Positions 1 to 11,476 of a DNA stretch of 64,000 nucleotides are shown here, in pieces. Position 1 is the first letter of the stretch. Each line of letters begins with the position of its first letter. The DNA is from Hermatobates lingyangjiaoensis (lineage: Eukaryota > Arthropoda > Insecta > Hemiptera > Hermatobatidae), in the NCBI GenBank assembly GCA_026182355.1, contig JAPFBL010000243.1:62001-126000 (forward strand), given 5' to 3'. Made by a program: the position numbers and the translations under genes. The notes beneath the pieces are model-generated. The model was not told the origin of the DNA. It made no database searches and saw only the letters and a list, made by a program, of their open reading frames with translations.

Positions 1-2079
1 CGGCTATCTACTATAATTTACTACTACTATAATATATAACAGACTTACTACTATAATTTAAAACTTTTATTGCTGGAAGCATGGTTTCTTAAAAAAAATA
101 GATATAAACCAGTGGACTAGTATAGTGAAAAAACTTGTATTTGTCAACAATTAGGTAACTATTTCTTGAGGAATTAGTCCATTCCTCACACATCAACATT
201 GGTAAAGGTACTATGATTCGTAAACACCAAATATTTACAACTGATATGAAGTTTTGTTCAAAAGTGTAACATATAGATTGATTAGAGCATTTTGTTAGAC
301 AGATCCATCATACCATGGAAAGACTCAGAACTGCAGTATGTTGATTTTTTACATGTATGAATATTAATCTTCTTCTAAATCATGTAAATCATTAAATCAT
401 TTCAACTTTTTTCATTTAAGAAACATAATACCTCTAAACTATCAATTAGATTTATGTGGATTCACCCAAAAAATTACCAAGTCAATGTAAACAATGTAAA
501 TAAATATAAACGAATACAAGAATAGCAAGAAATCTAATAAGTCAGAACCATGATCAATATTCAGTTTTTATAGCCTTATTGTTTTTTAACTAAATGTTTC
601 CATGTTCTTGGAATTGGTCTGAGATTAGTCAAAGCGTGAGCAGTAGTATTGTAGGTTTGCTGAATTTGTTATTTTATATATTTCCATAGTAGTCGTGTTA
701 GGATAGTTAAAATGACTAGACAAATAGAATTAGTTTGCTTAATTTGAGAATTATTTCCATTTTCATAGTATTTGTCTGAAGGTAGTCAAAATATAAACAG
801 TAATATAGTAAGTTTGAAGAATTTGATAAATTTTCTCCACATTGATATTATTCGTCTGACAATAGTGGAAAAGTGAAGAGTAACACAGAAAAATTTCAAA
901 ATTTTATAAAGTACGTAAATTTTTAAAAACGAGTTTTGCTTTGAAGAAAGGTAGTATTTTTCATATTGTTTACCTCGTTTTCTTGTTATTTATAAATATA
1001 TATCAGTTTGAGAGTTCATTTACTACCAGTAGAATAAACCGCAGTGTTAGTGCGGTACGCTGAATACTGAAACATTTGATAGTTCATCATATATGCATGT
1101 ACAACCTTCCTTGTCTCGGAGTAAAAAGGGGAAATTTATAACTTTTTATGTCTAAACGTAACATTATGAAATATTTAGAATTACAATAAAATTGGTCCTT
1201 TAGGACAGCTTTTACGTCACACTAGGTTACATTTTATGTTGACGATCAAACTTTACACTGGAACTTGTGGAATTCTAACAAATGAATCCAAAGTGAGACC
1301 AAAAATATAGGTTACCATTTACTAGATTTCATGATATTGTATTTTTTTTTTAACAAATCTTCCAAGACTACTTAGTTATTGGTAGCCGGATCTAAAAGCT
1401 GAATTAATTTACATAAACCACGTTAATATTTAATTTCATTGTGTAATTTTAAATATGAAATAACTATTTTAAGATAATAAATTAATAACCTATTTTACCT
1501 GTAGTTGTTACAAAGTTTTCATTGTTTTAATAACATGACTGTTTACGCTCAAAATTGACAGAGAAGATTGGAAAGCACCATGGCATACCAACTCATGAAA
1601 AGCATTGGCAAACTATGTTCCTTTTCTTCAAAACTCATTCATCAAATGACTCTTGTTAATTGTGGTATTCCACCACATGGAATGGTAATAAAATTCTTTG
1701 TTTTTGATATCTTCTGATTTGTAATTAATTCATAAAATATTTATTTGTTATTATGATTTTTCACACTATGTTATTTCATGTATTGTAGTGTGACACTTGA
1801 AATAACATAGTAGGTGTCTTCACCTTCTTCAAATTAACAACCCCTTGTTGTCTTCACAAAGTGTTTAAAATAAACTGAAAACTCATACGTCCAGATGAAG
1901 CTCGATAGATATACGCACAAAATGTTGAATATTTTTCATTAGTATATGCTTTTCTAATCATTTATATATTCTTGAGTGATACATTGAATTATTTTATTAT
2001 TTATATTAAGCTAATATAAATACTTTAACATCTCAAACAATCTCTTTCATATTGCTATGATTGGTTTGGCTTCATAACC
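1..2079. other. AT-rich non-coding DNA
   Basis: No open reading frame or RNA gene is supportable here. The DNA is strongly AT-rich with short homopolymers. The only recognisable content is a fragment of dispersed repeat R1 around 440-600, listed separately. Confidence 0.6.
440..600 (-). repeat. Dispersed repeat R1, minus-strand fragment
   Basis: The stretch at about 455-505 is the diverged reverse complement of about 9910-9965. The stretch at 560-600 resembles the start of the minus copy near 33015. The order of the blocks matches the other R1 copies, so this is an old fragment of the same element. No coding potential is visible. Confidence 0.5.
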
Positions 2080-2084
2080 AAATG

Positions 2085-2720
2085 TTTTAGTTGAGGTTTT
2101 GAGTAAAATTTCCGGCAGCCATATTAAAACTGATATAGATTTAATTAGTAAATTAAAGTACGTCTATATCAAATTAGTTTTGGTGTAAAGTACCTTTTTA
2201 CTAATGCACCATTCATTGATCATTCATTGACATCCTGTAAGTTTTCTATAGAAGGAACTAATGAATTATTATTACCTTCTCCTACCTATTCTATTATTAT
2301 TAACAGTATCATACTGTTAATTAAATTATATATGATTGATTGTCATTTTCAATTTAAAATGTGGTCTTACAATGGGTTTATCCCCGGTTTAATTAATTTT
2401 ATATGGGTGTTTTTGAAGGTAAAATAGTTATTTCAATCATGTTTAATAAAGCTAAATGGTTCAGGTATATTGACAATACATTATGCTTCCATCGCAGATA
2501 TATATGAATAATGGTACCTTGTAAACATTATGTAATTTATTAGTGCCAACAGTCTCAACGTAGGAAGAAGTAAATTGTAAATAGCCCTTTTTAAATGCTC
2601 TTATCCTTATAAATTGCCTAAAGAGTTCCATTTTACTGTGTGTCAAAAAATTCACTAGTATACTTGCTTATATTCATTTTTATTCTTTGATTCAAGAAAT
2701 GTTCAAATATATAGTTTTAG
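2085..2720 (+). pseudogene. Decayed Penelope-like element, reverse transcriptase fragment (family A)
   Basis: Blocks from 2110 onward match the family A reverse transcriptase at 15260-15860 in the same order. They include the segment encoding a GSHIKNN-like motif (about 2115), the DCHFQF block (about 2337-2360), the NGFIPGLINF remnant of the GNCLSPLLSNL motif, the degraded YVDD region (about 2463-2480) and the block around 2655-2700 matching LAYVHFYS. Stop codons and indels are numerous, so the copy is dead. It lacks the 5' part and the GIY-YIG endonuclease. It is more diverged than the 13-17 kb copies and so represents an older insertion. Confidence 0.75.
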
Positions 2721-3130
2721 ACGTATGATTGTGGAGTGAAAACTTTTCTTCCCGTTAATTCATAAATTAATACCAATACTCATTTTCTTTAAATCTGCTA
2801 AAAAATTGTTTTCCAATACAATATACGATACCTGTTTAACATCAAAAGTCTGGTGTTACAATATCATGAGTTATTGAACTCACTTCCTAACTCGATTGGA
2901 ATCGTGGCTTTGATATGGCTTTCTTTACTGGTATTCACTATAAAATTGAAAATACTATCTAAACTGAAGACATACGAGTTCAAAATAGAAGAACAAAAAC
3001 ATACAGCTTGTTTGTAATTTGAAATTACAAGTGTGTTTTCTTATTCTGTCTGTTAGTCTTCTTCGATATTGAACTCGTTTTTTTTACTGGTAACATCACG
3101 AGGGACTTGACTGTCGTCCCTTTGTCAATT

Positions 3131-3180
3131 CACTTCTTCTCCTGAGGACGACCTCCATAACGGTCGAAATATTGAAAAGT
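3131..3180 (+). ncRNA. Hammerhead ribozyme-like motif, family E
   Basis: The core CTGAGGA lies at 3142-3148 and GAAA at 3166-3169. Stem II is GACC/GGTC (3050-series offset: 3150-3153 with 3162-3165) with a seven-base loop. The strand after GAAA reads ATAT then T, giving a two-base-pair self-complementary stem III and U17. Stem I is weak (G-C, A-U plus offset CAC/GTG pairing). It lies directly upstream of PLE linker/endonuclease remnants. HHRs are established components of PLE pseudo-LTRs; activity here is inferred. Confidence 0.6.
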
Positions 3181-3189
3181 GTTATGTTT

Positions 3190-3909
3190 CCTTCTATGTG
3201 TCACAGTCTTTTTTAAGTATATATATATATCACAGGATTAAGCAACTAAGGCAAACCTTCGTGAATAATGGTTATTCCAACAATTCATTTGACAAAGTTC
3301 TCAACAAATGCCTCACTAAAAAAGAAGAAACTCCTAATAGTACCACAGTCCCAACAGCAGAACGCACAACCTCTACTACAGGAACCAATTCACGGAGGCA
3401 TACAAAACAGATGAGCAGGTATTTTAACAGATCCTTAAGAGGAATGTTAGATGCATAGAACCCAACGACCGAATACAACTCCACATCTCACAAGTCTCAA
3501 ACTACAACCAATCTGGTATTACAAAATAGCCCGAACACCACCACAGATGACCTAAAGAAATTCAACGTCATTTACGAGTATAGATGTACGAAAGGAGAGT
3601 GTGAGCTCCTGGCTAACACCAAATACATCAAGACGCCTAAAAATGCACCTGCAAAGTGGAGCCATAAAAAAGCACACCTTGGACAAACATAATACAGAGC
3701 TGACCCGAGAGGACCTAACAGAAAACACGAAAATTATCAAACAGATAAATGACTACAATAGACTACAGATCCACGAGGGAAAAGAAATAATGAAGAACAA
3801 CACGGCAATAAACAGGCAACAAACTGGAACTACGAGGACACTCAACTTGCTCTCTGACTTCGTGAAAACGAAAGGCCTCAGAGCGAATATCTTCATTCAT
3901 TTGTGGTGA
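3190..3909 (+). pseudogene. Decayed PLE: linker plus GIY-YIG endonuclease fragment
   Basis: Two reading-frame pieces (3198-3458 and 3601-3909) plus other frames between them encode PLE-type sequence. The first has the region between reverse transcriptase and endonuclease (RIKQLRQTFVNNGYSNNSF followed by a Thr/Ser-rich stretch). The second has the GIY-YIG C-terminal half: HLQSGAIKKHTLDKH, then an LTREDLTENTKII block and INRQQTGTTRTLNL, equivalent to the H...LT..L...T.I...R..I.EA...P.IN.Q pattern of PLE endonucleases. A cysteine-rich stretch at about 3570-3640 is the expected start of the GIY-YIG domain. Frameshifts separate the pieces and no reverse transcriptase remains. Confidence 0.75.
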
Positions 3910-3914
3910 GTTAC

Positions 3915-4243
3915 CTGAATACATAATATGAATGTAATACATTCAAGTTACATAAATTTACATAAGAAGATACTTTAACATAATTCTTTCATTGATAATT
4001 TTAACTACTGTTCAATTTATATCATAGTTCTCATTATATATATAATTATATATATATTATATAAATATTTATTATATATATAATAATATATGATATAAAT
4101 TGAAATTCAGTAGTATAAAAATGATCAATTGAAAGTAAATTATGAAATTATAAGTATCTTCTTATGTAAATTTATGTAACTTGAATGTATTACATTCATA
4201 TTATGTATTATGAAGGTAACATAAAAGTTTTATGTTACCTTCT
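3915..4243. repeat. AT-rich foldback element (long inverted repeat)
   Basis: The left arm from about 3921 (ACATAATATGAATGTAATAC...) is repeated as a reverse complement ending near 4208. Arm length is about 130 bp, around an AT/TATA-rich centre near 4065. A second perfect 15-bp hairpin follows at 4213-4243 (GAAGGTAACATAAAA with its complement). No coding sequence is visible. It resembles a MITE or foldback element, but no target-site duplication was established. Confidence 0.7.
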
Positions 4244-6773
4244 TAGCTTACTTTGTTTGGTCTCTGATAACATAAACTGAAAGGCCTCACAGCATTTATT
4301 TCCATTGTTTTCTTTATTCTTGGTTTTATGCTTCATTGATTGCATCAGGTTTTTATTGTGGTCTTTCTGCATATAATATATGTATGTACAGTGCAACAAT
4401 ATATGTGTATACAGTATGTAGTATATAGTTAACAGACATTACTCAGTCCACTTACTTAGTGAAAAGAGCGAAAGATTTAGTTTGGTTACTTCCACGTTCA
4501 TTTTCATTACGCTACTGTAACGTACGTTTTAAATGGATAAATAATATGTTTACTAAATAATAAGGAATACTGTGTTTTTATGTGTTGTTGCGATCGCCCT
4601 GTCATCATTGCATCTAATTGTCATCACTGTGTTATTGTTGTTATTATTGTCTGGTGTTGTTGCATTATATTATTGTTATTGAATTGTTGTTCTGTGGATT
4701 ATCATAACTGAATAATGAGTATAGTGTACCATTGAAGACTGTAATACATGTAATGTCTCCTGGCAGAGCAAAAAAAAAGGAATACATTAAATTATATGTT
4801 ATAGGAGTATTATAAGAAACAAAAACCTTTAATATAACAACTCTAACATTTAGAATACATTTGTTGTTTAAATATTCCTATAAATTAATTAAATTCTAAT
4901 GCATATAACCTCATGGTACGGCAAGGATTTAATTTTGATGGACTGCTTGAAAACTTCAATCTTTAACTGTTATTCTTGTGAATTAATTCACCATTATTAA
5001 GCTATGTTTTATCAGAGCTGTTAATAAATGATAACAACATTTAAAAAAAAAAAAAAAAGATAAAGTGATATTTATTTGAGGAGAATGGAAGACTGAGAAG
5101 AACAAAGGGCTGTGAGAGTGAGACGTTTTATTAATCGTGAAGTGAAGGCGGCTGGATAATATTTGTCTAAGGGTATCTGGAAGACAGAGCAGGGCGCCTT
5201 ATTGTTGCTTCAGTTCAGAAAACATTAGCAGAGCATCAATCACAAAAACTGATTCAGTCTGTAATAACATTTATCTTTAAATGATAAAACCCTCAGACCT
5301 GCACTGCTTGAATACATTATTCTAGCCTTGCCTTCATAGCATATCACAAATCAAAAATCAATTCTTTATTTTATACTTATGATAATGCAGAGCAATTAGC
5401 ATACGATGGTCCATCAATAAAAGAATTGTTTTTCCTGTCCATACATTTTTTTTAAAATAAAATAACAGAATTAATTTTTTAAGGTATATAAATACATGTT
5501 GTTGGCATAAAGGTTGAGATTACCATATTTATCCTGGACTATATACGCACGTAAATCGGGCTCCTAAATAAATAAATTTTCCTACCTTTCAAAGTCGGAG
5601 ATTAGAGAATATTCAGTTTCTGTTATTGTGAGTGTTTGGCAGTTTCAATAGTAAATATTGAAACTCCTTACAGCTATCTTTTTATGTTTTTATAAAGTTC
5701 ATAATATTTAGCATAAAGAAATTACAGTCTTTTACATAAACAAATTATGTGGTTTTTTTATCGAGTATATTTAATATATATTATTATTAATAGATAAGAA
5801 ATGTATTGAAAACATATAAATAACAAATAATTATTAAAAATGTTTGTCATGCTAGTTTAAGTGGATAAATCAAAGTTCACACCACACAATATATACTACA
5901 CAAAACTCCACACACAAAATATGATTGAAGTTATTTTTAAATAAACACATACGAAATTGATTTATCTATTTACCCCAGTATGACTAAATACCAGACAATT
6001 ACGTGTTGCACAACTAATGAGTTAATATTGTTTGTAATAGAATAATGCAGTTGGTTTAATGAGTCCTTTGATCTAATCTGTCTTACTGGGTACCAAGTTT
6101 TACTCATCGCCTCTTATAAAAATAATAAAACTTTGACTGCTGTCTAAATTCCTCTCGTCTAACTAACATCAGAAAGGGAATCCTGATTGTCTGCTTAACT
6201 TTCCCAACAGGAAATTGCGATTCAAAGCTCTTTCATTATCTTTCCTTGGATCTGAAGCAGCAAGGAAAGCACCAACAACTTTTTATTTCAGGTATTACGT
6301 AGTCAATATTCCTCAACAAAACATTGAGACGAACTGACAAGGTACTTTCGACCAAATTTGTTCATGAACATAGTTAAACATACATATTCTTTTACAAATA
6401 TATCAATGAATTTCTAATCAAATGTACGATTAGAATCAAACTAGATTACAACTATACACTAAAAATTTTCAGATATCTCGAATTTTCTACCTTACAATAT
6501 CATATCAACACAATGAGAAGGTTATTTTAGTGTATTTATTTGTAATTTTAGCGTGCTAAAAGTCTTTCTACTCTACTATAATCCCTTCTTTTTTGTTGCA
6601 GCTTCTGGAAAAATTAAAAAAAAAATGATTTTGTGTTGTAGACTCAAAAATCACGGAAAATATATTAGGAATTAGTGCAAGCAGTCCTCATCTCATGTTG
6701 TTAATGATATTACATTCAGACATTCAGAACCTCTTTCTACACGTCCTACGCAATAACAATCGTATTTAAATTG

Positions 6774-6775
<2 letters not shown>
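4244..6775. other. Non-coding DNA, no gene seen
   Basis: No convincing gene. At 4259-4300 there is a degenerate relative of the family D hammerhead: CTGATAA core, GAAA at 4278-4281 and AGGCCT palindrome, matching 20866-20905. A poly-A run lies at 5042-5058. A copy of the short motif shared with 34263-34300 and 55568-55605 lies at about 5985-6025. Slightly GC-richer DNA at 5070-5230 has no long open frame. Confidence 0.45.

Positions 6776-6777
<2 letters not shown>

Positions 6778-6811
<34 letters not shown>
6778..6811. repeat. (TA)n microsatellite
   Basis: Uninterrupted TA dinucleotide tract. It is adjacent to the family H foldback at 6829, an arrangement repeated throughout the window. Confidence 0.95.
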
Positions 6812-6818
<7 letters not shown>

Positions 6819-6828
6819 TATATTTAAT

Positions 6829-7078
6829 AACAGTTCAAAATTGAAGATAGGTACCACAAAAAGTAAAGAAACACACTTACCAACTCAAATTTTCGGGCAA
6901 TCCGTCTTCAGGAGAAAAGAGAAAGGGAGACAAAGCACGTTGTAGACGCAACGGCAAGTAACCGACACGGCAACCACCAGTGCTGCCGTTTCTAAGTGTG
7001 TTTCTTTACTTTGTGTGCTACCTATCCTCAGTTTTGAACTGTTATTGTGTCCAGTTTGGATCGTCTTTCCATTTATTA
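6829..7078. repeat. Family H HHR-bearing foldback
   Basis: The outer arms (AACAGTTCAAAATTGA... at 6829 and TCAGTTTTGAACTGTT ending at 7044) are inverted repeats. So are the inner AAAGAAACACACTTA / AAGTGTGTTTCTTT blocks. The minus strand holds an HHR-like core. CTGAAGA is at 6905-6911 and GAAA at 6891-6894. Stem II is GG/CC. Stem III is the AATT palindrome with U17, and stem I is GAG/CTC. The plus arm lacks a core. A tail resembling the 53.8-kb copies follows and runs into (TA)n at 7084-7103. Confidence 0.65.
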
Positions 7079-7103
7079 AGTGAATATATATATATATATA
7101 TAA

Positions 7104-7322
7104 AGATTTCACATAAACACGTGAAATAACAATCAATGATCAAACCACAATAAGAAATGGGAAAACAATAATACGATCTTTCAACCGTAACAAGCGGTCT
7201 TCCTCAGAGTCAAAAACCCAACTGTTCATCATCAGTTGCGTTTTTGACTCTGACGAAGACCGCTTGTTATGGGTGAAAGATCGTAGTCTTGTTTTCCATT
7301 TCTTATTGTGGTTTGATCGTAT
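7104..7322. repeat. Family A HHR foldback (inverted pair, no coding sequence)
   Basis: Two arms of about 100 bp in inverted orientation each carry a hammerhead-like unit. The plus-strand core is CTGACGA 7250-7256 with GAAA 7275-7278. The minus-strand core is CTGAGGA at 7200-7206. Outer sequences are the family A 3' tail (TTTCACGTGTTTATGTGAAA and GTTTGATCATTGATTG blocks). The stem III palindrome is mutated (AGATCG) on both arms, so both copies probably descend from one mutated template. No reverse transcriptase lies between the arms. Both sides are flanked by TA tracts. Confidence 0.85.
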
Positions 7323-7324
7323 AT

Positions 7325-7455
7325 ATATACTTGGGGAGCAGGCCTTCTTTCAAAAATGTTTCGTTAAATTGCTTGCCTATATTAATCCTTTCATATTTTC
7401 CAGATACTTTCATTAACCTTCTTATTAACAATTTCCACCGGCAATAATGCTATTG
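7325..7455 (-). pseudogene. PLE N-terminal coding fragment ending in TA tract
   Basis: Read on the minus strand, this encodes a basic leucine-rich segment ending in a phenylalanine-rich block and KEGLLPKY, then IYI from TA repeats. The same ending (KEGLLPKFTNI) is encoded at 19052-19190 and 57720-57840. I infer a conserved PLE N-terminal region. The fragment stops abruptly at both ends. Confidence 0.55.
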
Positions 7456-7714
7456 TAATGCATAATTTATTTTTCTTTTTATTTATGGCTACACTGTAAT
7501 TACACCATACTATTGGAAAAAAATAAGAACAGACTAGTTTCGGTTATTCAACAACTATTCTAAAATCTATTACTAATATATATAACATCCAATTACAATT
7601 ACAAGGTTCAATTGACATGATATAAATTAACAGTGTTCTTCATGGAAAGCTACATTCAGGCTGGCAGTTTCAACTTGTGATAGCAACTTGCTCCAGGCTT
7701 CTCAAGTCTTCTCT

Positions 7715-7925
7715 CGCTTTTTCCTCCATTCAACTTTAAAATCCTGTTGAATCCACTGACCTGGGCATTCATTGATGGTTTTTTATCTAGAATATATAAC
7801 GCCTCTATAATCAGAAGTCTGTTGTGGTCATTCTCCTAGGTAATTTTTTTTGTGTTACTGGTGAGAAATTGTCTCTCTAGTTTTCTTATCACTTTGCGGT
7901 GAGACTCTGGTAGCTTCCAAAGAAG
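7715..7925 (-). pseudogene. PLE GIY-YIG endonuclease C-terminal fragment
   Basis: The minus-strand frame around 7730-7835 encodes NDHNRLLIIEALYILDKKP followed by SMNAQ. This is the diagnostic R..I.EAL.I....P.(I/M)N.Q end of the PLE GIY-YIG domain. Upstream on the same strand (7845-7920) further endonuclease-like sequence is broken by frameshifts. It is only a fragment, with no reverse transcriptase nearby. Confidence 0.65.
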
Positions 7926-8059
7926 GTTAGCGAAAGACATTAACACACACAATAAACTTGAGGTGAACCACGAAAACACTTGAATAAACCACTTTTTGAA
8001 TAAACCGTTTTAATCACTGAAATAACTATAACTAAAAGAACAATACATACAAGCTTTCA

Positions 8060-8100
8060 GCTGTCATTCGCCATCCACAGGTACAAACAAAAATTAATTA
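8060..8100 (-). ncRNA. Degenerate hammerhead-like motif
   Basis: On the minus strand CTGTGGA is followed by TGGC, a loop, CAGCT, then GAAAGCTTGT. The spacing and the AGCT palindrome after GAAA copy the layout of other HHRs here. The core differs from CTGANGA at the conserved A6, so it is probably inactive. Confidence 0.35.
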
Positions 8101-8236
8101 AGCCTAATGCACTGAAGTTAAAATGAAATAATTGTCTACATAAATACTGTGTGTATTTCTAAATACACCTGTGCTTTAGGAAGTAAAGCTAAGGTATGCA
8201 TGGTGACAGGGTCGGCCAAAACTACCTGTGGTCCCT

Positions 8237-8548
8237 TCACCTCCTCGTCTCCCTTACAAGTTTGAAACTATTATCAAAATTCTTAAAACTAGGCACAGAG
8301 TTGAAATCGTTACTTTGGACATTTAGGCTAGGGTTATAATCTTTAATATATAGAGCCTCCAGTATACGAGCTATATATATAGCCAGTATATAGAGCCTCG
8401 TATGTAACCTGCTAGGCTCGTGGTACACTTGTAGTATGGAAGTGCACTCAATCAGGGCCTCCCTCGTCAGTTTTACAGGGTGAGCGTCTTCCGTATGTTT
8501 TTTTAATTGTATATATTTTATTAATATAGATATTTCATAGTTAATCAT
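8237..8548 (-). pseudogene. PLE GIY-YIG endonuclease C-terminal fragment
   Basis: A 103-residue minus-strand frame contains HTEDAHPVKLTREALIECT (the H...LT..L pattern), then SRLH, an insertion, ILEALYIKDYNPSLNVQ and a tail. This matches the last half of the PLE GIY-YIG domain; EAL holds the expected glutamate. The extra LYILAIYIAR between SRLH and ILEAL comes from a local tandem duplication of a TATATAG-containing segment (8350-8400). The upstream GIY and YIG motifs are missing, so it is a relic. Confidence 0.7.
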
Positions 8549-8559
8549 CCATAAATTGA

Positions 8560-9500
8560 TTTAGTATATATAATATATAAATATACAATTAATTAAACAA
8601 ATTTTTGCGAGAGAAAGCCCCGGCCCGACCCGACTCAAACGTAATCATTTAAATTTTGGACCCGACGAGGCTCAAATTTCGGGCAAATTACAATGAAGAG
8701 GTGCTAATTTCAATTTAAATTATATAATGGTTTTAATTTTGATTAATATTACAAGTTAATGGCAACAGATACAATGTTTATGTAAATAAATAATAATTAA
8801 TTAATAAGTTAATAAATAATTAGGTAATGAGTAGATAAATTCATGTAAACAAAATTCATTTAATACCATGTTCCGAGGTTATATTAAATTTGAAATTCAA
8901 AGATATTTCATATGAGTTGTATTTCTTTTTGATAACAAAAAAAGTTGATAGTATAAAAATATTTTTCCAAGAAAAGAAAAGAATTTTTAAGATATATCTA
9001 ATAAAAGAATATCTAATCAAGTTTATTCTTAAAATGTCATTGTTGGTACTACAGAAATTGTTAGTATAACTATAAAAGAAAATAAACTTGATGGGTTTCT
9101 CTTAGAACTTGATCGGTGTCTGAAAAATCTTATTCTCAAGAATAAAGTGAAAATGATTCTGTACAATTGTGAATATAGGAAGATAGCAATAAAGGTTTTA
9201 TCTATATTTCATTTTGTCTTCAAGTTTGATCGTACCTAGTCAATAAAAACTTATTTTATTAATAAATACCTAATTTTGTATTTATATTTCTTATTTATTT
9301 TAACTTAAATAACCTTAACTACTTCATATCCTTATTGTCAGTTTCTAGTGCACGTCTTCAATTCTCCTTAATGTTATTGAATCTGTCAGTATTCCAAGTC
9401 TGTTATTATACTGAATAGTTCGTGCTTCCTTTAATAGTTTTATAAATTATGATCTTCGACGTTACAAATGAAACAAACGAAAAATATATTCAAAATTTTA
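8560..9500. other. Non-coding DNA, no gene seen
   Basis: Very AT-rich. A short GC-rich patch at 8615-8690 contains imperfect repetitions of CCCGACNCGACTCAAA. No open frame worth reporting. Confidence 0.5.
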
Positions 9501-9504
9501 AAAC

Positions 9505-10715
9505 AACAGGAAATATTTTTTATTCAATAAAATGTAAAAATTTTGACTTATAATTCAATCTCAAACCTTGTGAGAGCAATACAAGCCATACTGTTTGACG
9601 GATCTAAATGAAACTATGCCTAAAAATAGAACATTATGTGGAGAATGAGTTGAGGTATTTTTTTTTTAAATTACATTCGCTGAAGGGGGGTTACAGTACG
9701 ATTTGTGTTTTCAGAAAATGTTTTCTTGACGCTAAACAACTCATTAAAAAATAACGAAAATTTGACCAAAATGGAACAATAAATTATTAATTATTAAAAA
9801 AAAAATGCATGAAGTTTCAATTATGGGAAAGAGCAATAACGCTATAAAACCGTTTGTTTATCTTAGACTAAAAGATCACCTGCTATACTTGTCGAATTTT
9901 TTATATTTTTTTACATTGACTTAGAAATTTTTTGAGTGAATCCACTGAGATAAAATTGATATTTATGAAGGAACAATTTCAATTGTATATTGACTTATAT
10001 GAGTTGTAAGAGGAATAATATTGTGCAGGAAAATAATAACACTCACTCAGAAAAAATTTGTATATATGTTATTTGACAAAGGGGAAGGAAAATTATCTTA
10101 TTAAATACTAAGAAGCCATAAAATTCCCAGTATAATAATTCCATAAAAAACCAAAAATGTAAAAGATAATTCAAAATTGAAAACATTCGTTTAGAGATTA
10201 ATAAATGTAATTATCGTTCATCTTTATTTATAAATCACCTTAAAACAACATTTTCTTCGGTGTTTATGATGTTTTTCAGAGAAACAAAAGGGTATTTTCC
10301 TCATTTAAATTTGAAAATTTTACTTTAACATTCAATGTAGAAGGATGTCAAGTAAACGATGTAAGAAATCCACTGGCTATTTGAACAAAAGTCATGTTCT
10401 CTTGTAGGAGAATATTTCGTATCAAGAAATGTTCACTTTGGTTTTTCAAAAATGTTATTACTGCTGTAGTTATACTAATGAAATTATTTGTATCAGCTGT
10501 GTGCTGTACAAAAATAAGCTTATATATTGATATGTCTTTCAATCACTATTTGTACTACCTCAGGAATGAAAGACTAATAATCATATCCCATTTAGATGTT
10601 TACATTATGCTTAAATGAAACGTTAATATTATAGACTCAAGCAATTTGATATTAAGTTACTTATAGTAAAGTTGAGTGTAGGCCACTCCAGATTTTTTAT
10701 TTTAATTTAAGCATT
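9505..10715 (+). repeat. Dispersed repeat R1, longest copy
   Basis: Segments of this stretch recur as diverged copies elsewhere. 9510-9850 is inverted at 33010-33400, 9905-9965 is inverted at 440-520, and 10110-10710 is direct at 62660-63240. The recurring blocks keep the same order, so R1 is a repeat of at least 1.2 kb. Short frames at 10348-10618 are not preserved between copies. No transposase or reverse transcriptase motif was seen; it may be a non-autonomous element. Confidence 0.7.
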
Positions 10716-10777
10716 GATTGTCATTTCACATGTTTATTGTGAAATTTTGATATATATATATATATACATATATATAG

Positions 10778-11476
10778 TAGGTGTGTTCTCTAATCGGGGT
10801 TAGGTCAATTTTCCAGGATAAAAAATCAAACTCTCGTTGCCAACGTTTCGGTTTTATTTAAAACCTTTTTCATAGGCCTACAAACAAAGGATAATAAGAA
10901 ATCACATATCAACATCAAACATATACACAATATGAAAATGGATTGTTACAACTCATGAATATTACAAGCAGAAATATTTCAGAGATACATAAAACAATAT
11001 TACTTACAGAAGTAAGAATTTTTTAACTAAGAAAATGAAATTTACATTATTTAAAGGAACAACAATGTTAGCCGGACAAAACCTTCGACTAGACTAATAA
11101 GATAACATTACAAATAACCTCAACACTGTTCACTCAAGGGAACTGAATAAATCAAATTTCACTAAACCTCAGCACAACACTCCAGAATAAATATTACTTA
11201 AATTAGTAATATCACTTCTATGATTAATCGAACTTAGATCCTTTTTAATATATAACATCTCAAGTGTCTTCCTTCTTTGCTCATCTTTTTCTTTTTCTAT
11301 TATAGTTGTATCTTCAAAATCGAACGTGTGACCTTCGTTTATTGCATGCCCAGCTAAGGCTGTTGCGTTACTTTTATTTGTTCTTATGGAATAATTATGT
11401 TGGTACAACCTTTCTTTGAGAAAACGACTAGTTTCACCATAGTAAACATTTGTCACAGTCTTTACATTTGATGGCA
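10778..11476 (-). pseudogene. Inverted 3' third of PLE family B
   Basis: This is a near-identical reverse complement of 12593-13290. On the minus strand it encodes the family B GIY-YIG domain (frame 11489-11169, with CYYGETSRF-like start, SNATALAGH, TLEMLYIKKDLSSINHRS) and then the 3' non-coding tail. An HHR-like motif lies at 10838-10878. At 11477 it joins abruptly to the plus-strand reverse transcriptase of the other copy. The near-identity to the partner arm shows the inversion is recent or formed together with insertion. Confidence 0.85.

Noticed and set aside
2461..2655. Minus-strand 64-residue frame
   Set aside because: It is antisense to the decayed PLE reverse transcriptase.
10348..10618. 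Overlapping plus and minus small frames
   Set aside because: They lie in repeat R1 and are not preserved in the second copy at 62940-63170.
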